A stretch of DNA of 64,000 nucleotides from Pseudomonas soli (GCF_900110655.1 NZ_FOEQ01000001.1:533152-597151), one strand, 5' to 3'. Counted from the first letter of the stretch, positions 36,554 through 46,254 are shown. The notes: generated by a model from the sequence alone, not told the origin. Made by a program: numbers and translations.

Positions 36554-37474
36554 CTAGGCATGCTCGGTGAACACATCCGCCAACACCTGATTCCGCGGTA
36601 CCCCGGCAATGAACAGGCGCCGGGCGAACCGTTCGACACTTGTCGGCGCCCCGCACAGCAATGCCATGGTCTGGCGCGACGGCAGGCGCAAACCGGCCAG
36701 CGCCTCATCCAACTGCTCGACCAGCACCAACTCCACCTTCACCCCGTCCACCGCCTGCAATGCCTCCGCCAAGTAGTGCCCGGCTGGCGTGCGCGCCACA
36801 TGCAGCAGCCGAATTTCGCCCTGATGCCCCTGACGCAGGGCCTCGCGCAGGATACCCCACAAGGGCGCCAGCCCGGTGCCCGCCGCCAGCAGCCACAAAG
36901 GCCGCGCCTGCCAGTCAGGGTCGTAGTGCAGTGCACCGCCGCGCAGCTCACCCAGCCTCAGCGCATCGCCTACGTGCAACTGCCGGGCCCTGTCGCAAAA
37001 CGCGCCGGGGCGGCTGCAATCCAGGTGAAACTCCAGCGCCTCATTCTCTGCCGGCAGGCTCGCCAGCGAGTAGGGGCGGGCCACATCGCCGCACCACAGC
37101 ACCAGATGCTGGCCAGCCTGGTAGCGTAGCGTCCGGCCTGGGCGCAGACGCAGGCGCAGCACGTCGCCGAACCAATCCAGTGCAACCACCGTGGCTGGCA
37201 GGCCATCCTGCAGCGGATCGAACAGCGCCACCCGCAAGTCGCTGGCCACCGAGCACTGGCAGGCCAGGCGCCAGCCCTCGTCGCGCTGGGCCGCACTCAG
37301 GGCCTCGGGCCTGGCATCCTCGGGCTGGCCATCGAGGCAACGTACCAGGCAGGCGTGGCAGCTGCCGGCGCGGCAGCTGTAGGGCACATCCAGGCCTGCC
37401 TCGTTGAGGGCATCCAGTAGATTGCTGCCGCTTGGCACTGCCCATTGGCGCTCGCCCACGCAAAGTTCGGGCAT
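36554..37474 (-). CDS. Ferredoxin-NAD(P)H reductase-type flavoprotein with N-terminal [2Fe-2S] domain
   Basis: A 306-residue electron-transfer protein. The plant-type ferredoxin domain (about 1-85) has Cys34, Cys39, Cys42 and Cys72 in CX4CX2CX29C spacing. The FAD-binding RPYSLAS and the NAD-binding GTGLAPLWG follow. It resembles CDP-6-deoxyglucoseen-reductase-like or benzoate-dioxygenase-type reductases, but no oxygenase gene is adjacent, so its partner is unknown. ATG 37474 gives the natural ferredoxin start. It is divergent from the fumarase gene. Confidence 0.85.
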   Translation of the reverse strand: MPELCVGERQWAVPSGSNLLDALNEAGLDVPYSCRAGSCHACLVRCLDGQPEDARPEALSAAQRDEGWRLACQCSVASDLRVALFDPLQDGLPATVVALDWFGDVLRLRLRPGRTLRYQAGQHLVLWCGDVARPYSLASLPAENEALEFHLDCSRPGAFCDRARQLHVGDALRLGELRGGALHYDPDWQARPLWLLAAGTGLAPLWGILREALRQGHQGEIRLLHVARTPAGHYLAEALQAVDGVKVELVLVEQLDEALAGLRLPSRQTMALLCGAPTSVERFARRLFIAGVPRNQVLADVFTEHA

Positions 37475-37641
37475 GGTCAGGTTTCTCATTCGATTCAAGG
37501 TTTTCCAGGGGCGCTTTGCGCCCCATTGCCGGCGAAACGCTCCCGATACAACAGCATCGCATGTCATCAGCAAAAAGGATGCCCCTTCCCTGCCGACCTT
37601 GGTCCAGACCACGTGCAGGTGTTTCCGCAGGCGGGGCACGG

Positions 37642-37647
37642 TATACT
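37642..37647 (+). promoter_or_regulatory. Probable -10 of the fumarase promoter
   Basis: TATACT stands 120 bp upstream of the fumarase ATG within an otherwise GC-rich, noncoding 290-bp gap (37475-37766). No good -35 was seen. It is the only convincing promoter element in that gap. Confidence 0.4.
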
Positions 37648-37766
37648 GCCGCGCCTTTTTTGTGCCGGCCCGACCAGCCGGCGCCTTGCCAGGCGTTCCT
37701 GACATACAGGTGTGCACTGTCGGAATGCCTTTTCGAATGTTCCCGTCTTTAAGAGGAGCGCGCTGC

Positions 37767-39290
37767 ATGACCGTGATCAAGCAAGACGACCTGATTCAGA
37801 GCGTCGCCGACGCCCTGCAATTCATTTCGTACTACCACCCCGTCGACTTCATCCAGGCGATGCACGAGGCCTACCTGCGTGAAGAGTCGCCTGCCGCGCG
37901 TGACTCGATCGCCCAGATCCTGATCAACTCGCGCATGTGCGCCACCGGCCACCGCCCAATCTGCCAGGACACCGGCATCGTCACCGTATTCGTGCGCGTC
38001 GGCATGGACGTGCGCTGGGACGGCGCCACCCTGAGCGTCGACGACATGATCAACGAAGGTGTGCGCCGCGCCTATAACCTGCCCGAGAACGTCCTGCGCG
38101 CCTCGATCCTGGCCGACCCGGCCGGTGCCCGCAAGAACACCAAGGACAACACGCCGGCAGTGATCCACTACTCCATCGTCCCGGGCGACAAGGTCGAGGT
38201 CGATGTCGCAGCCAAGGGCGGCGGCTCGGAGAACAAGTCGAAGATGGCCATGCTCAACCCTTCCGACTCGATCGTCGACTGGGTGCTCAAGACCGTGCCG
38301 ACCATGGGCGCTGGCTGGTGCCCGCCCGGCATGCTCGGCATCGGCATCGGCGGCACCGCCGAGAAGGCCGCGGTGATGGCCAAGGAAGTGTTGATGGAAT
38401 CCATCGACATCCATGAGCTGAAAGCCCGTGGCCCGCAAAATCGCATCGAAGAGATCCGTCTGGAGCTGTTCGACAAGGTCAACCAGTTGGGTATCGGCGC
38501 CCAAGGTCTCGGCGGCCTGACCACCGTGCTCGACGTCAAGATCATGGACTACCCAACCCACGCCGCCTCCTTGCCGGTGTGCATGATCCCCAACTGCGCC
38601 GCGACCCGTCACGCCCACTTCGTGCTCGACGGCTCCGGCCCTGCCGAGCTGGAAGCGCCGTCGCTGGACGCTTACCCGGAAATCGTCTGGGAAGCCGGCC
38701 CAAGTGCTCGCCGCGTGAACCTCGACGAGATCACTCCGGAAGAGGTTGCCAGCTGGCAGCCCGGCGAGACCATCCTGCTCAACGGCAAGATGCTCACCGG
38801 CCGCGACGCCGCGCACAAGCGCATGGTCGAGATGCTCAACCGTGGCGAAGAGCTGCCTGTGGACCTCAAAGGCCGCTTCATCTACTACGTCGGCCCGGTC
38901 GACCCGGTCGGTGACGAAGTAGTCGGCCCGGCAGGCCCGACCACCGCCACGCGGATGGACAAGTTCACCCGCCAGATCCTCGAACAGACCGGCCTGCTGG
39001 GCATGATCGGCAAGTCCGAACGTGGCCCGACCGCCATCGAGGCGATCAAGGACAACAAGGCCGTGTACCTGATGGCCGTCGGCGGCGCCGCCTACCTGGT
39101 GGCCCAGGCCATCCGCAAGTCGAAGGTCCTGGCCTTCGCCGAGCTGGGTATGGAAGCGATCTACGAGTTCGAAGTGAAGGACATGCCGGTCACCGTCGCG
39201 GTGGACAGCAAGGGTGAATCGGTGCACATCACCGGCCCTGCGCTGTGGCAGAGCAAGATCGCCGAAAGCCTGGCGGTGGAAGTGAAGTAA
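37767..39290 (+). CDS. Class I (iron-sulfur) fumarate hydratase
   Basis: A TCA-cycle enzyme hydrating fumarate to malate with an oxygen-sensitive [4Fe-4S] cluster. It has 507 residues, as in FumA/FumB-type enzymes. Cys58 and Cys66 lie in MCATGHRPICQDTG, and further conserved cysteines occur in ASLPVCMIPNC. ATG 37767 follows a GAGGAG-like ribosome site and gives the family start; the frame is open 121 codons upstream but that stretch is noncoding. It is followed by a clear terminator. Confidence 0.95.
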   Translation: MTVIKQDDLIQSVADALQFISYYHPVDFIQAMHEAYLREESPAARDSIAQILINSRMCATGHRPICQDTGIVTVFVRVGMDVRWDGATLSVDDMINEGVRRAYNLPENVLRASILADPAGARKNTKDNTPAVIHYSIVPGDKVEVDVAAKGGGSENKSKMAMLNPSDSIVDWVLKTVPTMGAGWCPPGMLGIGIGGTAEKAAVMAKEVLMESIDIHELKARGPQNRIEEIRLELFDKVNQLGIGAQGLGGLTTVLDVKIMDYPTHAASLPVCMIPNCAATRHAHFVLDGSGPAELEAPSLDAYPEIVWEAGPSARRVNLDEITPEEVASWQPGETILLNGKMLTGRDAAHKRMVEMLNRGEELPVDLKGRFIYYVGPVDPVGDEVVGPAGPTTATRMDKFTRQILEQTGLLGMIGKSERGPTAIEAIKDNKAVYLMAVGGAAYLVAQAIRKSKVLAFAELGMEAIYEFEVKDMPVTVAVDSKGESVHITGPALWQSKIAESLAVEVK

Positions 39291-39315
39291 CGTCTACACC
39301 GCAGTAGGAAACAAG

Positions 39316-39342
39316 CCGCTCCCTTGAGGAGCGGTTTTTTTT
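39316..39342 (+). terminator. Rho-independent terminator of the fumarase gene
   Basis: Seven-bp stem CCGCTCC / GGAGCGG, loop CTTGA, followed by eight T residues. Confidence 0.92.
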
Positions 39343-39447
39343 GCTCGCAAGAAATTGATGCTGGCTCCTACAGCCAGCAATATGTACTGCTCTCAAAGCG
39401 TAATTTCCGACTCAAATGAGGCCTCATCTCCTGCAGAGGCAGACCTC

Positions 39448-40419
39448 ATGAGCAACACCGTAAAAGCCAATCAATGGCTACGCCGTTTCCAACTGGATAT
39501 CACCTCCAACTCCCGTCGCGTTTATGCCAATGGCCGCCAACAGGTGGAGATCACAGTCACACTTGAACCTCGGAACGGCCAGACCATCTCTCGAGAAAGT
39601 CTCAACTCGCTAACCCTGGTCCAGATCGATGACGAAGGCAATCCTCGAGTACTGGATCATCCGGACCTGTACGCGCATACGCAGCGCGACGAGCGATTCG
39701 TCTACCATAACGCCAGCGGCAGCGCACCCAGCGCGCTGATGGCGTCATCCTCCAACGCCATTCACCGACGTTTCTATGTGTCGTCGAAGCGTCCTGGAGG
39801 CACGCTCAGCCAAATCCACGCGGCGATCTGGATGGATGAAGATCATCTCTTCGTCACCAATGCCGAACCCTTCAAGTCGTCGGTCGTTATTGAGTCAATT
39901 GCGCCTGTGCCGGCCCACAAAGACCTCTTCCAACTGAGCGTCGAGTCCCCCCTCAAGTACAAGCTCCCGAGCTTGAACCTGAATTACTGGGATGATGAGT
40001 TCGAAGAAACCGCCGGTTACTTCGGATTTACCGATCCGAGAACCGTGATGGTCGAAAGCCGGGCACTGGCCACTCCGGCCTCTCACGCCATCTATGAAAT
40101 GAACGCTTGGGCTCACGCATTGATCTCGTTCCAGCTCACCAATGACTACAGCCAGCACCGCAAGGTAACAGTCTATGAGGTAGGCCAGCCATTCACGGTG
40201 AAATCTCCAGACTCAGACCGAGCCTATCACCAGCGTCCTGGCCACATGCTGATTCATCTGTACGCCAGGCGCTTCTATAACCGCCACTACAGCAGTTCCG
40301 AGTCGAGGCGCAGTATCTGGAACGTGATCGACCAGCATGGCAACGCCTATGAAGTCGAGTTCTCTGTCGCAGAAGCAGGCAAACATGTGTCCTTCACGGT
40401 AAACGCGAACAACGCCTGA
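39448..40419 (+). CDS. Hypothetical protein at the head of the RHS locus
   Basis: A 323-residue protein I do not recognise. It has no signal peptide or membrane segment. An early segment, SRRVYANGRQQVEITVTLEP, resembles the first strands of invasin/Ig-like domains, and the rest is predicted beta-rich with many aromatic residues. ATG 39448 has an AGAGG-type ribosome site. It lies 65 bp upstream of the first RHS gene on the same strand and is separated from the fumarase by a terminator, so it probably belongs with the RHS pair. Its codon use is less GC-biased than that of its housekeeping neighbours. Confidence 0.72.
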   Translation: MSNTVKANQWLRRFQLDITSNSRRVYANGRQQVEITVTLEPRNGQTISRESLNSLTLVQIDDEGNPRVLDHPDLYAHTQRDERFVYHNASGSAPSALMASSSNAIHRRFYVSSKRPGGTLSQIHAAIWMDEDHLFVTNAEPFKSSVVIESIAPVPAHKDLFQLSVESPLKYKLPSLNLNYWDDEFEETAGYFGFTDPRTVMVESRALATPASHAIYEMNAWAHALISFQLTNDYSQHRKVTVYEVGQPFTVKSPDSDRAYHQRPGHMLIHLYARRFYNRHYSSSESRRSIWNVIDQHGNAYEVEFSVAEAGKHVSFTVNANNA

Positions 40420-40484
40420 CCTTCCCAGAAAATCGGTGTCCATCGAAAGGGTACCGATCTCTCCCCTGCGCCAGGAAACACCTG

Positions 40485-43076
40485 ATGTCTTCGATACATA
40501 CCCAAGCCAGTAATTTTCTGGGCTTCATGAAAACCGGCGTGGACAACCGTACCGGCCAGTTCACCCTCGCGGTCTCCCTGCCGCTCCCTCCCGCCAACCA
40601 GCTGAGTGGACCGGCGCTCTCGGTCACCCTGGCCTTCAGCGTGCTGGGTTCAAGTATCAACAAAGGCTACGGACTAGGTTGGACCATTGGGCTGTCCGAG
40701 CTCGACCGGAACACCCTGAGGCTCGCCTCCGGCGAGCAGTACGCCATTGATCAAGATGCTTCCACATTCGCACCCGACACGCCGTTGACCTTCACCGATC
40801 AAAAACTCCCGACGCTGCGGGTCACTCCACAACACAACGGCGATTTCCGGGTAGACAAGAAGTCCGGAGAGTGCGAAATCCTGCGTGAGCAGGAAGACAG
40901 TGGGTGCTATCTGGTTGAGGAAATGCACTCCCCGGAGGGCCATCGCCTGTTCATCGACTGGGCCCCCTACGGCAATGACGACCATTTCATTCTCCAGCGG
41001 ATCCGTGATGAACAGCGCGCGCTGCTGAATGTGGATCAGCTGGAGGATGAAGTCCATCTCATCGTCAACCCGGATACCTCACAAGCGCTCAAGTTGCGCC
41101 TGGCGCTGAGCAATGACCGACTCAGCGAAATCCACGTGCCCGGCATCCAGCGTCCCTTCGTAATCGAGTACGACGACCTGCTCCTGGACAATGGCGCTCG
41201 CCTGCTGCTGCCCACCACCGTGGACAGCCCGCTGGGTGCCCATGACATCGTCAAGTGGGCGACCGGGGCCGACGGCCATCAGTTGCAGGCCAACGCACCG
41301 TTTTCCCACCTGCCGCGGGTCGAATCATGGACCCACAGCGCCGGCACCCCCGACACCGAACGGATGCACCACTACCGATGGGTCGGCACGGCCAATTTCC
41401 TTGGCTTCGGCAGCGCCCAGGCGTTTTCCTGGGAGCACGGACGGGACAACCTCTACCAGGTCGAAAGCGACTACCAGTACGAAGTGGTCGAAACGGTCAG
41501 CGATGCGCAGGGCACGCCCCTGGATACCATCACCCGCACCTGGAACCGCTTTCATCTGCCCCTCCTGGAAAGCTCGAGACGAGGCGATTGCGAGATCAGC
41601 ACGCATACCCGCTATGGTATCGATCCTGGCAAAACCTGGGAGGAGCAATCCAGTACCTGCCAGCTCCCCCATCAGGTCTCGACCACTTACACGGACCATC
41701 GCCGCCCTGGGGCCATTCGCACCGAAACGACGCTTTATCAGTACGATAACTACGGCAACATCACCCAGGTCGACTACCCAACCGGGATCTGTGAAATCAA
41801 TTGCTACTATCCCGCCGAAGGGGGAGAAGGTTGCCCAGCGGATCCCCTGGGGATGGTGCGCTTTGTGCGCAAGAAAACTATTCGGCCAGCCAAAGCTGAT
41901 GGCTCAGCTCCGGTGTTGAGCAGCACGTACACCTATGCGCCACTTCCTTCACGGGTGGTCGATGCCCCTGCGCATATCGTGGTCGAGCGTGAACAGTTGC
42001 TTGACGAGTTGGACAGCCGCACGCTGGAGGAGACCCGCCACACGTATTTCCATCAACCTCATACCTGTTACGGGCGAATCCAGCGAAGCGTCACGACCCT
42101 CAACGACAAGTCAACCGCTACCGAATACCACTATGGGCAGGCAAACGGCGAACTGCTCTTGCGGACCACGGTGATCGGCTTCGAGAACGACGACGTGAAC
42201 CGCTCGACCCACGACAGCGCGCAGTCACTGCTCACAGGCCAGACCACTTGGGAACGTAGCGAAAGCGGGGCGCTCACCCGCTACGAGTATGACCAGATTG
42301 GCCGTATCGTCCGAACACTCAACTCAGCCGATAGCCCGTACCAGACACAGCGCCTGGTGCGTTACCACCTGGGCGACGCACTGGCGGTGAACCTGCAAGG
42401 CTCCAGCGTCCTGCCGCCAATGATGATCGAGCTGGTGGAGGTTACCGGCCAACGCCAGCGTCTGTGGCTCGACGGCGATGGACGTACCCGGCGTATCGAA
42501 TTGGAAGACCTGGACAACGAGCCCGGCCGCTTCCTTGAAATCATGCATTGCCAATTCGATGCCCTGGGCCGGCAGATACGCCGGACGACCCAGGACTGGT
42601 TGTCAAAGGACTCTCCTGGCCCGCTGTCCCTGACTACCATCATTGCCTTCGACGACTGGGGGCAGACCGCCCTGACCATTGACGCCCACGGCATACATGC
42701 ACACACGCTCCATGACCCAATCACCCGTCGCTGCGAACAATGGCAAGCTGCGGGCGGACTCTGCAGCCCTCGGACCGTGACCCTGAAAAACCTTGCGGGG
42801 AGCCCCATCGAACAGCAGCACTACGATTGCAACAACAATCTTGCCCGCACCTTGAAGTGGGTGCGCGATGGCCTGGACAGGGTGGTCGAAGAGCGGCTCA
42901 GCGTACCGAACATGTCCACTACCGTTACCCGCTACCGATATGACCACTATTCGCGGGTCATCGAAAAGGTCTTGGAAGATGGCACAACCCTCGCCTGGCA
43001 CTTCGCGCCCCACAGCGATGGACAGCATCCCGAATTGATTACCACCACCGCCCCTGCGCAGGAGGAACAAGCATGA
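40485..43076 (+). CDS. RHS/YD-repeat protein, N-terminal component of a two-gene RHS system
   Basis: An 863-residue protein with the N-terminal domain common to Pseudomonas RHS proteins (NFLGFMKTGVDNRTGQFTLA) and YD-type repeats in its second half (TRYEYDQIGRIVRTLNSAD, RYRYDHYSRVIEK). RHS repeats build a hollow beta cocoon that holds a toxin. The gene stops exactly where the second RHS gene begins: the two overlap by 4 bp (ATGA), with AGGAGG placed 7 bp before the second ATG. This split resembles TcB/TcC pairs of insecticidal toxins, but no SpvB domain was seen. No signal peptide. Confidence 0.85.
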   Translation: MSSIHTQASNFLGFMKTGVDNRTGQFTLAVSLPLPPANQLSGPALSVTLAFSVLGSSINKGYGLGWTIGLSELDRNTLRLASGEQYAIDQDASTFAPDTPLTFTDQKLPTLRVTPQHNGDFRVDKKSGECEILREQEDSGCYLVEEMHSPEGHRLFIDWAPYGNDDHFILQRIRDEQRALLNVDQLEDEVHLIVNPDTSQALKLRLALSNDRLSEIHVPGIQRPFVIEYDDLLLDNGARLLLPTTVDSPLGAHDIVKWATGADGHQLQANAPFSHLPRVESWTHSAGTPDTERMHHYRWVGTANFLGFGSAQAFSWEHGRDNLYQVESDYQYEVVETVSDAQGTPLDTITRTWNRFHLPLLESSRRGDCEISTHTRYGIDPGKTWEEQSSTCQLPHQVSTTYTDHRRPGAIRTETTLYQYDNYGNITQVDYPTGICEINCYYPAEGGEGCPADPLGMVRFVRKKTIRPAKADGSAPVLSSTYTYAPLPSRVVDAPAHIVVEREQLLDELDSRTLEETRHTYFHQPHTCYGRIQRSVTTLNDKSTATEYHYGQANGELLLRTTVIGFENDDVNRSTHDSAQSLLTGQTTWERSESGALTRYEYDQIGRIVRTLNSADSPYQTQRLVRYHLGDALAVNLQGSSVLPPMMIELVEVTGQRQRLWLDGDGRTRRIELEDLDNEPGRFLEIMHCQFDALGRQIRRTTQDWLSKDSPGPLSLTTIIAFDDWGQTALTIDAHGIHAHTLHDPITRRCEQWQAAGGLCSPRTVTLKNLAGSPIEQQHYDCNNNLARTLKWVRDGLDRVVEERLSVPNMSTTVTRYRYDHYSRVIEKVLEDGTTLAWHFAPHSDGQHPELITTTAPAQEEQA
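43060..43075 (+). promoter_or_regulatory. Strong ribosome site and overlapping start of the second RHS gene
   Basis: AGGAGG (43060-43065) lies 7 bp upstream of ATG 43073, which overlaps the stop TGA of the first RHS gene. The perfect Shine-Dalgarno shows that the split is a designed gene boundary and not a frameshift. Confidence 0.85.
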
Positions 43077-45463
43077 ATGCCATTACCTTGGGCCGGCAGA
43101 CTTTCGACGGCCTGGGCCGCCAGCGTGCGGTAGAGGTGGCCGGGCGCACCACCCTCTACCACTACCGCCCGGGCCAGTTGCCTCCCTGCGCCAATACGCT
43201 TGCCGATGGTCGACGCGTGGACTTCGCCTACGAACCACAACTGAATGACGTACTGCTTTCGTCCAGTACCGAGGGCGGCCACAGCGAACAACTGCACTAT
43301 CACCCTTGCCTGGGTCAGCCCACCGAGGCCAGTGGTGCCCTGGGGACGCTGAAGTGGAGCTTCTCCCCCGCCGGCTTGCCGCAGCAGGAGTCCTGGGTCA
43401 TCGATGGCGCCGAGCACATTACCCATTGGCGCACATCGCTAGGTGGCAAGCCACTGGGTTTCGTGGGCGCCAACGGCACCGAACAACAACGCCATTACGA
43501 TGCCCTCGGCAGGCTCGCGCAAATCATCACAGGCAAGGTCAGTACGCGCATTTCCTATGATGCACTGTCGCGCGTCGCTCAAGCCACCACGCAGGATCAG
43601 GATGCCCGCGTGCTGGTCAGGCAACTGAGCTACGATGCCATGGGGCGAGAAGCCAGCAACACCTTCAGCTTGACCGAAAACGGTGCAACTCGAACCTTCA
43701 CCCAAACCCTCGGCTACAACGCGCTCGATCAGCTCATCCGACGTACTGGCAAGTACGGCCAGCAAGAGGCAGACGAACGCTTCGCCTACGATTCGCGAGG
43801 CCGCATGGTGCGCTTTACCGCGAACACCAATGCTGCACCGAGGGACCCGTTCGGCAACGCCATCGTCGAGCAACGGTTTGTCTTCAATGAACTCGACGGC
43901 TATCGACAGGTCATCAGTCGTTTCAACGACGGCAGCGAAGATATCGCCCAGTTCCACTACGCAGCCGCTGACCCTTGCCGGGTCGTGGCGATCGATCATA
44001 GCCATTCCAGCTGGCCGGCGCGGATCGAGCTTACCTACGATGCCCACGGGCGCGTCATCGCAGACAGCCTGGGTCGCAAACTGACGTGGGACGCCCACGA
44101 ACGACTGCAAAGTGTCGAACATGGGGGCAAGACATGCGAGTACCGCTACACCCCGAATGGCCAGCTGCGCGACCGAACGATCAATGGCTCGCTCAACCGC
44201 AGTTTCTTCAGCGGCAGGCAACTGACCCATGAGCACCGGGGGAACACCACGCTTGAAGTGATTGGCGACGGCAGCACGCTGTTCGCCGTGAGCGCGATCA
44301 CCGAAGGTGTACGCCAGACCACTTTGCTAGGCTGCGACGGCCAAGGCTCGGTGCGCCTCAACGCCGGTGACCAGGTGCGCATGCTGCAATACAGCCCTCA
44401 CGGCAGCGAACAGGGCAACGACCAGCAACAGCCATTCGGATATGCAGGGGAACGCCGTGAACCCCTGACCGGCTGGTACATCGCCGCAGGCTATCGGCCC
44501 TACGACCCATTGCTGATGTGTTTCCTCGCGCCCGACAGCGAAAGCCCGTTCGGTCATGGCGGTATCAATGCCTATACCTATTGTGGCGGCGACCCGGTCA
44601 ACCGCATCGACCCAGATGGGCACAGCTGGCAGACCTGGGTAATAGCCGGCATTGGTCTGGCGGTCGGAGCCCTGGCCACGGTCGCCAGCTTTGGCGCCGC
44701 CGGCGCCGCGCTGGCCGCTGGCGGTATTCTCAGTGCCAGCGGTGCACTGGCCGTGGCGACGGCGACACTCAACATCGTGTCCCTGGGCACGGGAGCGGCA
44801 GCCATGGCGATGCAAGTGCAAGGCAAGAATGAGCAAGCCGCCAACGTGCTCGGCTGGATATCGTTAGGCACAGGGCTATCCAGTCTTGCCACGGGGGGCT
44901 TGACACGGATGGCTGGAAAAAGCGTCAGCACCCTCAAGCGCAGCAATGCACTGAGAAAGCCTGCGGTTCACGCCCCCAAGAATCCTCAGCCTCCCATTGA
45001 CGTCATGTTCAGAAACCCCAGAACCAACCGAGCAGAGGTCGTCTGGTACGACGATGCGTGGGGCAGAGGGATAAAAGCTTTTGAAACACATGGGGGCAAG
45101 GACGGTGTCTTGATGAACGCGGCCGGCCAATACGAAGACGCAGCACGCATCGCGCTGCGCGAGATAGCCCCGCGGGTGGCCAACGCCCCAGCAGGCGAGC
45201 CCATCGTCCTGCTCGCCTGCTGGGGCGGAAAAAGCGGCGCGGCGCAACGAATCGCCGATGTGCTGCAACGCCCGGTTTATGGTACCGACAAGATCACTTA
45301 CGTCCCAGGTGTAAGCCGCATGGACAGGCTGGACGTCGGCAATCTCTGGTCCACAGTGCCCATGCAGAAGATCTCCAGATACCGTCGATTGTTCGGTGCC
45401 AAAGGTCCGTTCGATTTCGACAGGACCCTGGAACCGGCAACCGGACGAATGTACTTCCCATAA
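43073..45463 (+). CDS. RHS protein with core domain and variable C-terminal toxin-like domain
   Basis: A 796-residue protein. YD repeats run from about residue 10 to 440. The RHS-associated core is at about 450-520 (FGYAGERREPLTGWY, then INAYTYCGGDPVNRIDPDG), the autoproteolytic boundary. It is followed by a 65-residue Ala/Gly-rich hydrophobic stretch (about 520-585, two or more membrane helices), and a C-terminal domain (about 640-796). That domain has His673 (FETHGG) and Cys716 (VLLACWGGKSGAAQRIAD), a pattern like clan CD cysteine proteases. No immunity gene follows; the next gene is on the other strand. The toxin activity is inferred. Confidence 0.85.
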   Translation: MNAITLGRQTFDGLGRQRAVEVAGRTTLYHYRPGQLPPCANTLADGRRVDFAYEPQLNDVLLSSSTEGGHSEQLHYHPCLGQPTEASGALGTLKWSFSPAGLPQQESWVIDGAEHITHWRTSLGGKPLGFVGANGTEQQRHYDALGRLAQIITGKVSTRISYDALSRVAQATTQDQDARVLVRQLSYDAMGREASNTFSLTENGATRTFTQTLGYNALDQLIRRTGKYGQQEADERFAYDSRGRMVRFTANTNAAPRDPFGNAIVEQRFVFNELDGYRQVISRFNDGSEDIAQFHYAAADPCRVVAIDHSHSSWPARIELTYDAHGRVIADSLGRKLTWDAHERLQSVEHGGKTCEYRYTPNGQLRDRTINGSLNRSFFSGRQLTHEHRGNTTLEVIGDGSTLFAVSAITEGVRQTTLLGCDGQGSVRLNAGDQVRMLQYSPHGSEQGNDQQQPFGYAGERREPLTGWYIAAGYRPYDPLLMCFLAPDSESPFGHGGINAYTYCGGDPVNRIDPDGHSWQTWVIAGIGLAVGALATVASFGAAGAALAAGGILSASGALAVATATLNIVSLGTGAAAMAMQVQGKNEQAANVLGWISLGTGLSSLATGGLTRMAGKSVSTLKRSNALRKPAVHAPKNPQPPIDVMFRNPRTNRAEVVWYDDAWGRGIKAFETHGGKDGVLMNAAGQYEDAARIALREIAPRVANAPAGEPIVLLACWGGKSGAAQRIADVLQRPVYGTDKITYVPGVSRMDRLDVGNLWSTVPMQKISRYRRLFGAKGPFDFDRTLEPATGRMYFP

Positions 45464-45498
45464 TGAGGTTCATGCCGGTAGACACCCCGCCAGGCATA

Positions 45499-46089
45499 TC
45501 ATATCGGTAGCGCCTTGAGCCAGAACGACATGATCTTGTTGCTGCTTTCCTGCTCGTCCAGATCGCACCAGGCATGACGGGTGCGTAATGAAGGGTCCTG
45601 CAGGAAGCCGCGGTTACGCCAGAAACCGTGCAATGGTTTGTAACTGGCAGGCCGCAGCGGGTGTATGCCTGGGCGCTCGACGACGCAGAACGTGCAGTAA
45701 TCGAACTCCGCCAACTTATGTGCGTAGGATTCGCGCTCGATGAAAAAGCGTACGCCCAGGCCCTGACTGCGATAAGCAGGTAGCAACACCGAGCCACCGA
45801 AGTAGTAGACCGACGTCGGATCACGCCCCTGGGCGAGGAACGGTTGCTGGAAGCGAGGCGCTTCATCTATCAGCGGCAGGCCTGTGGAGGCCCCTACCAC
45901 TTGGCCGCCGTCCAACGCCAGCACCATCAGGCTACGGCCAGAGTCGGCGTAGGTAGCCAAGTGATTCGCCTCATGCTCCAGCGACCCCTCATAGAGGTAG
46001 GGATACTCGCGCCACACCGTCAGGCGCAAGCGTGCAAGCTCATCGATGTAAGGCGCAATCGCCGCGCCATGCAGCAGGCGTATTTCCAT
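45499..46089 (-). CDS. GNAT-family N-acetyltransferase
   Basis: A 196-residue acetyltransferase fold with the acetyl-CoA loop LLPAYRSQGLGVRFF at about 104-118, matching the R/Q-x-x-G-x-G/A motif. The substrate is unknown. It is convergent with the RHS gene (36 bp between stops), so it is not an immunity gene co-transcribed with it. A late GFLQDPSLRTRHAW segment is characteristic of a Pseudomonas subgroup of unknown role. Confidence 0.82.
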   Translation of the reverse strand: MEIRLLHGAAIAPYIDELARLRLTVWREYPYLYEGSLEHEANHLATYADSGRSLMVLALDGGQVVGASTGLPLIDEAPRFQQPFLAQGRDPTSVYYFGGSVLLPAYRSQGLGVRFFIERESYAHKLAEFDYCTFCVVERPGIHPLRPASYKPLHGFWRNRGFLQDPSLRTRHAWCDLDEQESSNKIMSFWLKALPI

Positions 46090-46254
46090 GGAGAAGCAGT
46101 CGTCTGGTCGCGGTGGATAACGCGCTCGGGCAAGCCGGCGTGAGGGGAAACCCTACCATCGGCGTCGCAACTTGCCCTTGTCCCGGCACGACAGGTATTT
46201 CTCCATGACCGCTACCGCCACCCCCTGAACGCGCCCGCATTGATGCTGACGCCC

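Noticed and set aside
43060..43090. Frameshift or pseudogene break in one long RHS gene
   Set aside because: The second gene has a perfect AGGAGG at the right distance and an ATGA overlap with the first stop. This is typical of coupled genes and not of random breakage.
45463..45499. Immunity gene directly after the RHS gene
   Set aside because: Only 36 bp lie before the stop of a convergent acetyltransferase gene. No small same-strand gene exists there.
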